NCBI GenBank assembly: GCA_030618205.1 | Contig: JAUXDR010000093.1 | Location: 1 to 5,222, forward strand | Source: Deltaproteobacteria bacterium | GTDB lineage: Bacteria > Desulfobacterota > Dissulfuribacteria > Dissulfuribacterales > UBA3076 | Direction of reading: 5' to 3' | DNA: 5,222 nucleotides | Translations under genes and position numbers: made by a program | Shown here: positions 1 to 4,397 of the stretch, piece after piece | Layout of the letters: each line of letters starts with the position of its first letter | Position numbering within the stretch: position 1 is the first letter of the stretch | The notes under the pieces: model-generated | What the model was told of the DNA's origin: nothing | The model's database searches: none | The model's input: the letters and a program-made list of their open reading frames with translations, nothing else

Positions 1-1
1 G

Positions 2-1678
2 GGAGTGGTCTTTGCCTTTCTCGCCACTGCCCGTGGTGAAACCCCCTATGAGATCAAAGACACAATCAAACTCAGAAACACAGCCCTGATGCTCGGCATA
101 GACCCTGCTGAAAAGGACACCAGGGATCTCGCAATAGAAGTAGGCACCAAGATGCTCAGCGAATTCGGTCAGCAGGAGGGAACTCTGGCCTTCATGAAGA
201 GGGCCCCCAAGGCCAGACAGGAACTTTGGGGCAGACTGGGAATCCTCCCCAGGGGTATTGACCGTGAGGTAGTGGAGATAATGCACCGCACCCACATGGG
301 AGTGGACCAGGAACATAAAAACCTGCTCTTCCAGGCCGCCCGCTTGGCGTTGGCCGATGGTTGGGGCGCCTCCATGATAGCCACGGAGCTGTCTGACATC
401 ATGTTCGGCACTCCTGTCTCAGTAAGGAGCAAGGTAAATATCGGGGTCCTCAAGAAGGACGAGGTAAATATCACGGTTCACGGCCACGAGCCAGTACTTG
501 CCGAGGCCCTGGCTATGGCAGCCAATGACCCGGAGATAATCAAGGCCTCCAAGAAAGTCAAGGCAAAGGGCATAAACCTGGCAGGCGTGTGCTGTACTGG
601 AAACGAGATCCTCATGAGGAGAGGGATTCCCATAGCAGGGAGCTTTATCCAGCAGGAGGTTGTACTTGCCACTGCCGCGATAGAAGCCATGGTTGTGGAT
701 GTCCAGTGCATCATGCAGGGGCTGTCCTCTGTGGCGGACAATTTCCATACTGAACTCATCACCACATCTGAAAAGGCTAGGATTCCAGGGACTACTCACA
801 TACAGTTCGACGAGCACAGAGCCATGGAAACAGCTAAAGAAATACTATTGCGTGCCATCAACAAGTATCCGGAAAGGGGCAAGCACTTTATACCTGTGCA
901 TCAGATGGACGTGGTGGCCGGCTTCAGTCATGAAAATATCGACTATACTCTTGGCGGCCGTTTTCGCGCATCCTACAAGCCCCTTAACGACAACATTATA
1001 AACGGCCGTATCCGCGGTGTTGCCGCCATAGTCGGCTGTGATAACTACAGGGTCATGGAGGAAGTCCATATAGATCTTGCTAAGGAACTCATCGCCAATG
1101 ACATACTCGTACTGGCTACTGGATGCGCTGCCACAGGCATGGGCCGCGCCGGGCTCTTGTCTCCTGAAGCATTGAGCATGGCAGGTGACGGCCTGAAGGA
1201 AGTCCTTGAGACAGTGGGATGCCCGCCTGTGCTGCATATGGGCTCCTGCGTGGATAACAGCCGAATCCTTATTGCCGCCACTGAAATGGTAAAAACAGGC
1301 GGTCTTGGCAATGACATAAGCGATCTTCCGGCAGTGGGCTGCGCCCCTCAATGGATGAGTGAAAAGGCGGTGTCCATCGGGCAATATTTTGTCTCAAGTG
1401 GTGTTTATGTGGTCTTCGGACCCGGCTTTCCCACAACAGGTTCCAAGGTGGTTACCGACTACTGCTTCAAGGAGATGGAAAACCTCTATGGAGGGATGTG
1501 GGACATGGCCGAGACATCCAATGATTTTGCCAATAAGATGATTGATAAAATAAACCAAAGGCGCCAGGACCTCGGTCTGGATAAGAAAAAGGAGCGAGTC
1601 CTCTTTGACATGGCCATGAGGCGTGAACTCGAGGCCGCGCCTCTGCTCGATGTAGGGTGTCATGGGCCGGGGGAATAA
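2..1678 (+). CDS. cooS: Anaerobic Ni-Fe carbon monoxide dehydrogenase catalytic subunit CooS, 5'-truncated by window edge
   Basis: Catalyses reversible oxidation of CO to CO2 at a Ni-Fe-S C-cluster in the cytoplasm, feeding electrons to ferredoxin-type carriers or, with acetyl-CoA synthase, the Wood-Ljungdahl pathway. The frame is open to the left edge, so the GTG at 5 is internal and not a start. By comparison with Carboxydothermus CODH-II, about 98 N-terminal residues are missing, including the B- and D-cluster cysteines. Numbering from the GTG codon, the C-cluster ligands are visible: His in VHGHEP (159-161), Cys197 (GVCCTGNE), Cys235 (DVQCIM), Cys345 (VGCDN), Cys374 (ATGCAATG) and Cys415 (HMGSCVDNS). 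Lys454 in MSEKA matches the catalytic acid-base lysine. The first Cys of the common CGCNN motif is Val-Gly here, but the ligand Cys remains. No acsA-D gene or CooC maturation factor lies downstream, so the physiological partner must be upstream or elsewhere. The family call is secure. Confidence 0.97.
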   Translation, partial: GVVFAFLATARGETPYEIKDTIKLRNTALMLGIDPAEKDTRDLAIEVGTKMLSEFGQQEGTLAFMKRAPKARQELWGRLGILPRGIDREVVEIMHRTHMGVDQEHKNLLFQAARLALADGWGASMIATELSDIMFGTPVSVRSKVNIGVLKKDEVNITVHGHEPVLAEALAMAANDPEIIKASKKVKAKGINLAGVCCTGNEILMRRGIPIAGSFIQQEVVLATAAIEAMVVDVQCIMQGLSSVADNFHTELITTSEKARIPGTTHIQFDEHRAMETAKEILLRAINKYPERGKHFIPVHQMDVVAGFSHENIDYTLGGRFRASYKPLNDNIINGRIRGVAAIVGCDNYRVMEEVHIDLAKELIANDILVLATGCAATGMGRAGLLSPEALSMAGDGLKEVLETVGCPPVLHMGSCVDNSRILIAATEMVKTGGLGNDISDLPAVGCAPQWMSEKAVSIGQYFVSSGVYVVFGPGFPTTGSKVVTDYCFKEMENLYGGMWDMAETSNDFANKMIDKINQRRQDLGLDKKKERVLFDMAMRRELEAAPLLDVGCHGPGE

Positions 1679-1698
1679 TTAAATTGATGATTGATGAT

Positions 1699-1718
1699 GG
1701 CGCATGAGCTGGTGCGCC
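1699..1718 (+). terminator. Weak stem-loop after cooS, possible terminator
   Basis: GGCGCA at 1699-1704 pairs with TGCGCC at 1713-1718 across an 8-base loop, starting 21 bases after the cooS stop. Only TTTA follows, so this is a poor Rho-independent terminator and may be just a hairpin. It lies inside the extended reading frame that could be claimed for mntA. That is a mild argument for the shorter mntA start downstream. Confidence 0.25.
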
Positions 1719-1768
1719 TTTATGGTAAATGCGATGTAATAAAAAAATATATGAGTCATGAATTTACC

Positions 1769-2152
1769 ATGAAAACAATTTCCCGGTCGAACATAAAAAA
1801 ACAAGTTACGCTTTTTGCACAAAAGTATAAAGAGATCGTTGCTGTGTATCTTTTTGGTTCCATAGCCACCGGGAGGGATAAACTTGATAGTGATATCGAT
1901 ATTGCCATCATGGTAAATATCAAAGTATCCGGTTTGACAAGAATCGCCTGGGAGACCAGGCTGTCAGAATTAATTGGCAAGGATGTTGATTTAATTATTT
2001 TTGGACAATCGGGGGCTCTGCTCCGTCACCAGATTTTAAAATACGGTAAGCTTTTATATGAAAAAGATTTTCACGCTCGAGTGAAACAAGAGGTGAGAGC
2101 AAGGGCAGAGTATCTTGATTCCCGTTGCCTCTATCAAAAGCTGGCTGCCTGA
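1769..2152 (+). CDS. mntA: MntA-type minimal nucleotidyltransferase antitoxin (MNT domain)
   Basis: Predicted antitoxin of a HEPN/MNT pair. Characterised family members use ATP to AMPylate a tyrosine of the partner HepT toxin and silence it. The chosen 127-residue form shows the polymerase-beta-like signature LFGSIATG with Gly30-Ser31, the metal-binding acidic pair Asp42 and Asp44 (SDIDIAI), and a third carboxylate at Asp72/Asp74 (KDVDLI). The start is uncertain. The frame is open back to TTG 1691, with ATGs at 1694, 1697, 1751 and 1769, and none has a convincing Shine-Dalgarno. ATG 1769 was chosen because the fold begins just after it, its length suits the family, and the longer forms run through a hairpin. 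The stop is one base from the hepT start, implying translational coupling. The gene is visibly more AT-rich than cooS, which suggests separate acquisition. Confidence 0.88.
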   Translation: MKTISRSNIKKQVTLFAQKYKEIVAVYLFGSIATGRDKLDSDIDIAIMVNIKVSGLTRIAWETRLSELIGKDVDLIIFGQSGALLRHQILKYGKLLYEKDFHARVKQEVRARAEYLDSRCLYQKLAA

Positions 2153-2153
2153 T

Positions 2154-2576
2154 ATGGTAGACAAAGAACTTCTTTCCAGAAAACTGTCATTTCTTCAAAA
2201 TTATGTATCGGAGCTTAAGCAAGCGGATGATATCAACTGGGAGAAATACACTGTAGATCCCAGGACAAGGGCCTTTGTGGAAAGGTACCTTCACCTCGCG
2301 ATCGAATCTGTTTTTGATATTGCCAATCACCTAATATCATTTCATGACTGGCGGGAACCAGACAGCTATCGGGATATTTTCGTAATATTATATGAGAACA
2401 AAGTTATACCAAAAGAAACCCTGCATTCATTTCAAGAAATGGCATCTTTTCGCAATATACTGGTTCACCGGTATGAAAAAATCGATGCTGAAATTGTATT
2501 TGGAATTTTCAAGAAACGCCTTGTGGACTTCGATCTGTTTGGATCACTAATAAAAAACTGGGCTGAAAAACAGTAA
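2154..2576 (+). CDS. hepT: HepT-like HEPN ribonuclease toxin (DUF86 family)
   Basis: Predicted RNase toxin of the MntA/HepT module, 140 residues, mostly helical. The HEPN active-site motif R-x4-H-x-Y is intact as FRNILVHRY (Arg100, His105, Tyr107). Arg and His are the ribonuclease residues, and the tyrosine is the site AMPylated by MntA in studied systems. The frame extends upstream to 2115, but ATG 2154 sits one base after the mntA TGA and gives a standard HEPN N-terminus, so the upstream stretch is overlap with mntA. No strong ribosome-binding site precedes it, consistent with coupling to mntA. The antitoxin-first order is opposite to the Shewanella oneidensis operon. Both catalytic motifs are intact, so the pair is probably functional. 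The RNA target cannot be read from the sequence; tRNA is known for some relatives. Confidence 0.9.
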   Translation: MVDKELLSRKLSFLQNYVSELKQADDINWEKYTVDPRTRAFVERYLHLAIESVFDIANHLISFHDWREPDSYRDIFVILYENKVIPKETLHSFQEMASFRNILVHRYEKIDAEIVFGIFKKRLVDFDLFGSLIKNWAEKQ

Positions 2577-2645
2577 AATGAACATAAGTTAGGCCCCCCT
2601 TTTTGTATTTCACTACAGAGAAGATCCGGTTTTTCCCAAATAGTC

Positions 2646-2657
2646 TACGATATCGTA
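2646..2657. promoter_or_regulatory. Perfect 12-bp palindrome upstream of the DsrE-like operon, possible operator
   Basis: TACGATATCGTA is a perfect palindrome starting 33 bases upstream of the first DsrE-like start codon, in the 102-bp spacer after hepT. It precedes the AGGAG ribosome-binding site (2663-2667). The position suits a repressor or activator dimer site, but no clear -35/-10 pair could be assigned around it. A 12-bp palindrome can also occur by chance. The rest of the spacer is featureless apart from a C-run followed by a T-run (2593-2604) without a pairing stem. Confidence 0.3.
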
Positions 2658-2678
2658 TCAACAGGAGAAAGAGGGAAT

Positions 2679-2984
2679 ATGAATGACAAGTTAGGCATTT
2701 TAGTTAGTTCCGACAGATACATCGACCACCTGATCGGCATTACCAAGGCGGCGCATAGGGCGGGAAAGAAAGTGAAGATTTTTCTCACTAATCGGGGCGT
2801 ATTTTTGACTAAAAACGAGAGGTTCACCGAACTGGAGGGGATTTGCCATATAAGCCTTTGCAGCTTGTGCTTTGAATCCTTCAAGATTGATAAGCCCGTA
2901 CCAATTGTTAAGGACCAGGATTTTGGTACTCAGATGCGGAATGTTCAAATAATGAAAGATTGTGATCGTTATATTGTTCTGTAG
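2679..2984 (+). CDS. DsrE-family (TusD/DsrE-like) small protein with CxxC
   Basis: A cytoplasmic protein of 101 residues with a DsrE-like alpha/beta layout. A first strand (KLGILVSSD, 4-12) is followed by a helix rich in His/Ala (residues 14-29), a second strand (KVKIFLTNRGVFL, 31-43) and a final strand (DRYIVL). Family members carry sulfur as a cysteine persulfide or act as small redox partners in sulfur relay. Cysteines are at 56, 61, 64 and 95. Cys61-x-x-Cys64 in HISLCSLCFESF falls about where DsrE/TusD proteins carry their active cysteine, making it the likely functional site. AGGAG at 2663-2667, 11 bases before ATG 2679, supports this start, with a second purine stretch (GAGGGA) closer in. 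It opens a three-gene operon with a 12-base gap to the next gene. The family call is by pattern; its exact sulfur role is inference. Confidence 0.75.
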   Translation: MNDKLGILVSSDRYIDHLIGITKAAHRAGKKVKIFLTNRGVFLTKNERFTELEGICHISLCSLCFESFKIDKPVPIVKDQDFGTQMRNVQIMKDCDRYIVL

Positions 2985-2996
2985 GAGAACCAGACC

Positions 2997-3308
2997 ATGA
3001 ATATTGAAAAGGTAGCTTTCATTATTAACGAGACCGAGAATTGCTGGCAGGCTCTGCGCAGCGCCTTCGGATGTATGGTGGAGAATCTTTGGTGCGGTGC
3101 CTTCTTCATTGACTCTAATATAGAATCACCCTCGAATTTATCAGAGGAGGAGTTCAAAGAACACCTGGAGAGTTTTGTGGTGGATTTTGAGGCAGAGATC
3201 TACACTAACGTCAAGGCCGATGCCGACAAATATGAGCACGTTAAATACCTTTCAGTGGAAGACATGATCCCCAAAATCAAGGCGTACCAGCTAGTGGTGC
3301 CTTTTTAG
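2997..3308 (+). CDS. DsrE/DsrF-like small protein, second gene of sulfur-relay-like operon
   Basis: A 103-residue cytoplasmic protein with a DsrE-fold pattern. It has a first strand (KVAFIINE, 5-12), a helix (CWQALRSAFGCMVEN, 16-30), a second strand (CGAFFIDSNIE, 33-43), an acidic helical segment (49-66), a strand (EAEIYTNV) and a C-terminal hydrophobic strand (YQLVVPF). Cysteines at 16, 26 and 33 do not form CxxC. By position it corresponds to the TusC/DsrF subunit, which in known complexes is structural and lacks the relay cysteine. AGGAG at 2983-2987 overlaps the previous stop codon and lies 9 bases from ATG 2997, a strong translation signal. The short spacings on both sides imply one transcript. 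DsrE superfamily membership is likely; assignment to the DsrF branch is only by operon position. Confidence 0.65.
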   Translation: MNIEKVAFIINETENCWQALRSAFGCMVENLWCGAFFIDSNIESPSNLSEEEFKEHLESFVVDFEAEIYTNVKADADKYEHVKYLSVEDMIPKIKAYQLVVPF

Positions 3309-3320
3309 GAAAACGAGAAA

Positions 3321-3491
3321 ATGAAGCAGTTACATATTTTTAAAAGCAGACCCAAAAATTATACTAAGTTCCTTGCTGAGAAATTGGCAGAAGACCGCAA
3401 GGCGACCCGGTTTAACCTTTATGAGGATACGGATTATGACAAGTTGGTGAAACTTATCTTTGGCAACGATGAGGTAATAAGCTGGTGGTGA
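3321..3491 (+). CDS. 56-residue protein resembling a shortened TusB/DsrH
   Basis: A small gene 12 bases after the previous stop, with AGGA overlapping that stop (3307-3310) and a second GAG at 3315-3317 before ATG 3321. Residues 4-11 (LHIFKSRP) resemble the N-terminal strand of TusB/DsrH proteins, usually LH-x-x-N-R-S-P. The last 18 residues, YDKLVKLIFGNDEVISWW, resemble their C-terminal helix, which typically ends in V-x-S/A-W. TusB/DsrH proteins are usually about 95 residues, so roughly 40 central residues that would form the middle of the alpha/beta fold are absent. No cysteine is present. As third gene after two DsrE-fold genes it sits exactly where tusB/dsrH would. It may be a miniature DsrH subunit, an internally deleted gene still in frame, or a separate small family. 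Coding status is supported by the ribosome-binding site, spacing and clean frame. Confidence 0.7.
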   Translation: MKQLHIFKSRPKNYTKFLAEKLAEDRKATRFNLYEDTDYDKLVKLIFGNDEVISWW

Positions 3492-3502
3492 ATCGTTTTA
3501 AA

Positions 3503-3544
3503 AGATGAACGTCCAACATCGAACATCGAACGTCCAACGTCGAA
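3503..3544. repeat. Left arm of inverted heptamer-repeat element
   Basis: Five in-phase 7-bp units occupy 3510-3544 (on the minus strand TTCGACG, TTGGACG, TTCGATG, TTCGATG, TTGGACG; consensus TTSGAYG), with a sixth degenerate unit at 3503-3509. Bases 3515-3544 match the reverse complement of 3688-3717 with one mismatch in 30. The arm begins 11 bases after the stop of the 56-residue gene. It looks like the edge of a small inserted element rather than a regulatory site. Confidence 0.85.
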
Positions 3545-3574
3545 TGAAAAACAAATATCCAATACCGAATATTC

Positions 3575-3604
3575 AACGGCTATTTCTGTTTCTTTTCAGC
3601 CGTT
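3575..3604. terminator. Stem-loop inside the heptamer element, possible terminator for the DsrE-like operon
   Basis: AACGGCT (3575-3581) pairs perfectly with AGCCGTT (3598-3604) across a 16-base loop, and the right arm runs into TTTT on the plus strand (3603-3606). It is the first stem-loop noticed downstream of the plus-strand operon and could end it, although the U-tract is short. On the minus strand it overlaps the 3' end of the four-helix-bundle remnant. Confidence 0.35.
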
Positions 3605-3681
3605 TTGGTGCTCGTAACGAAAAACTTAATTAATTCTTCTGTTTCCTCTGAAATATCATTTAGTAGTTCAGGTTTTCTCAT
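3580..3681 (-). pseudogene. C-terminal remnant of a four-helix-bundle (23S rRNA intervening-sequence protein type) gene
   Basis: A minus-strand frame of 33 codons starts at ATG 3681-3679, directly preceded by an in-frame TGA, and ends in TAG at 3582-3580. Its end, ELIKFFVTSTKTAEKKQK, closely resembles the C-terminus of the four-helix-bundle protein family (TIGR02436-like, about 115-120 residues), which commonly ends with an (E)L-I/V-x-x-F/L-V-T/A-S-x-K-T-A-K pattern. Nothing of the first three helices remains, and no ribosome-binding site precedes the ATG, so this is read as a decayed fragment. It fills the core between the inverted heptamer arms, which suggests arms and gene arrived together. 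The similarity is from memory of the family, over a short stretch, so it is moderately secure. Confidence 0.6.
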
Positions 3682-3687
3682 TCAAAA

Positions 3688-3715
3688 TTCGATGTTGGAC
3701 GTTCGATGTTCGATG
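3688..3715. repeat. Right arm of inverted heptamer-repeat element
   Basis: Four in-phase 7-bp units (TTCGATG, TTGGACG, TTCGATG, TTCGATG) run in the opposite direction to the left arm, flanked by degenerate units TTCAAAA (3681-3687) and TTCATTT (3716-3722). An outer copy of ATGAACGTC is present at both ends of the element, at 3505-3513 and as its complement at 3728-3736. The full structure therefore spans about 3503-3736. The outer right copy overlaps the 3' end of the neighbouring minus-strand gene. Confidence 0.85.
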
Positions 3716-3724
3716 TTCATTTTT

Positions 3725-4204
3725 TTAGACGTTCATTACGGGTTCATGCTGGCTTAAAATATAAAGACCATGCACAGGAAAGGGGAGTGTATAGTTAGGG
3801 ATCTCTTCAAAGCGGATGCAGCCGATATCATCATCTTCCGGAATTTCAGACAGAGGAATGAGCCCCATAGGAATAGGGAGGTCAAATGGCCGTGAATTGA
3901 TTGCGGACAGTCTGGAGACATACCGTTCCTTCATGCAGTCAATTATCATATCTCTTTCCTCAAGGGTGAATGATTCCAAAAGGACCTTGCGACTGCTCAT
4001 GGGATCAAAAGGTGCTTTTCTGTCTATCGGGTCTCCCAGAAGTTTCGACCAGTCATAGGATTGGGCTTCCTTTTCATCCCAATCCGGCCGGAAAAGATGT
4101 ACCTCTACATCTTCATGTCCTTTAAGATTATTTATAATTAAGGAGATCATATACCCCTTTTTTACAGGCAATTCATTCTGGGAGGTGATGATATTAAGTT
4201 TCAT
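3725..4204 (-). CDS. Unrecognised 159-residue acidic cytoplasmic protein
   Basis: No family was recognised. The protein has no signal peptide, transmembrane segment or obvious metal-binding motif. It opens with a short strand (KLNIITS), then a helix-like stretch (18-27) and a strand (VEVHLFRPDWDE, 33-44). A charged helix follows (FTLEERDMIIDCMKERY, 79-95). The C-terminal half is proline-rich with bulky residues, FDLPIPMGLIPLSEIPEDDD (107-126) and YTLPFPVHGLYIL (138-150). The start is well supported by AGGAG (4214-4210) five bases before ATG 4204. The last codons (MNV, stop) lie in the outer copy of the heptamer element, so the natural C-terminus may have been replaced or trimmed. The gene runs opposite to the DsrE-like operon and in the same direction as the Lon-like gene 193 bases upstream, but that gap holds repeats, so co-transcription is uncertain. 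The good ribosome-binding site and biased composition suggest a real gene. Confidence 0.8.
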   Translation of the reverse strand: MKLNIITSQNELPVKKGYMISLIINNLKGHEDVEVHLFRPDWDEKEAQSYDWSKLLGDPIDRKAPFDPMSSRKVLLESFTLEERDMIIDCMKERYVSRLSAINSRPFDLPIPMGLIPLSEIPEDDDIGCIRFEEIPNYTLPFPVHGLYILSQHEPVMNV

Positions 4205-4233
4205 TTTTTCTCCTGTGATTTCTTACAGAGATC

Positions 4234-4257
4234 GTCAAATAGTTGAGTCGTTGAGTC
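4234..4257. repeat. Left arm of inverted octamer-repeat element
   Basis: Three in-phase 8-bp units, GTCAAATA, GTTGAGTC and GTTGAGTC, lie upstream of the 159-residue gene. They face the four reverse-oriented octamers at 4351-4382 across a core of about 93 bases. The core is AT-rich and shows only a 20-codon minus-strand frame (4339-4277) without a ribosome-binding site. Confidence 0.65.
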
Positions 4258-4350
4258 GGAAAATAAATATGTTAAATCAGCATATTAGAGCTTCAACTAC
4301 ATCAGGTGTCCATTTTTTATGCAAACCATATAAATTCATATAATAATAAC

Positions 4351-4382
4351 CACTTAACTAATCAACTATTCAACCACTTAAC
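4351..4382. repeat. Right arm of inverted octamer-repeat element
   Basis: Four contiguous 8-bp units read on the minus strand as GTTAAGTG, GTTGAATA, GTTGATTA and GTTAAGTG (consensus about GTTRADTN). With the left arm they form an imperfect inverted repeat of short-period units, the same design as the heptamer element at 3503-3736 but with a different unit length and sequence. The arm ends 15 bases from the stop codon of the Lon-like gene, so it occupies that gene's 3' flank. No terminator hairpin with a U-tract was seen between them. Confidence 0.75.
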
Positions 4383-4397
4383 GAGGTCTGTATTAGG

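Noticed and set aside
425..475. Near-duplicate segments containing GGTAAATATC within cooS, considered as a direct repeat.
   Set aside because: They encode the normal CooS stretch (KVNIGVLKKDEVNITVHGH) and reflect similar codons for similar residues.
845..1384. A 179-codon minus-strand frame inside cooS.
   Set aside because: It is an antisense shadow of a strongly conserved gene with all functional motifs on the plus strand; its translation resembles no family.
2593..2605. C-run followed by T-run after hepT, considered as a terminator.
   Set aside because: No nearby G-rich segment forms a compact stem with the C-run, so no convincing hairpin.
4205..4300. TTGACG on the minus strand (within 4233-4240) as a -35 box for the 159-residue gene.
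   Set aside because: No acceptable -10 sequence lies at proper spacing before the ribosome-binding site, and the hexamer overlaps the octamer repeat.
4277..4339. A 20-codon minus-strand frame (begins MNLYGLHKKW) in the core of the octamer element.
   Set aside because: No ribosome-binding site, very short, AT-rich surroundings and no family resemblance; most likely chance.
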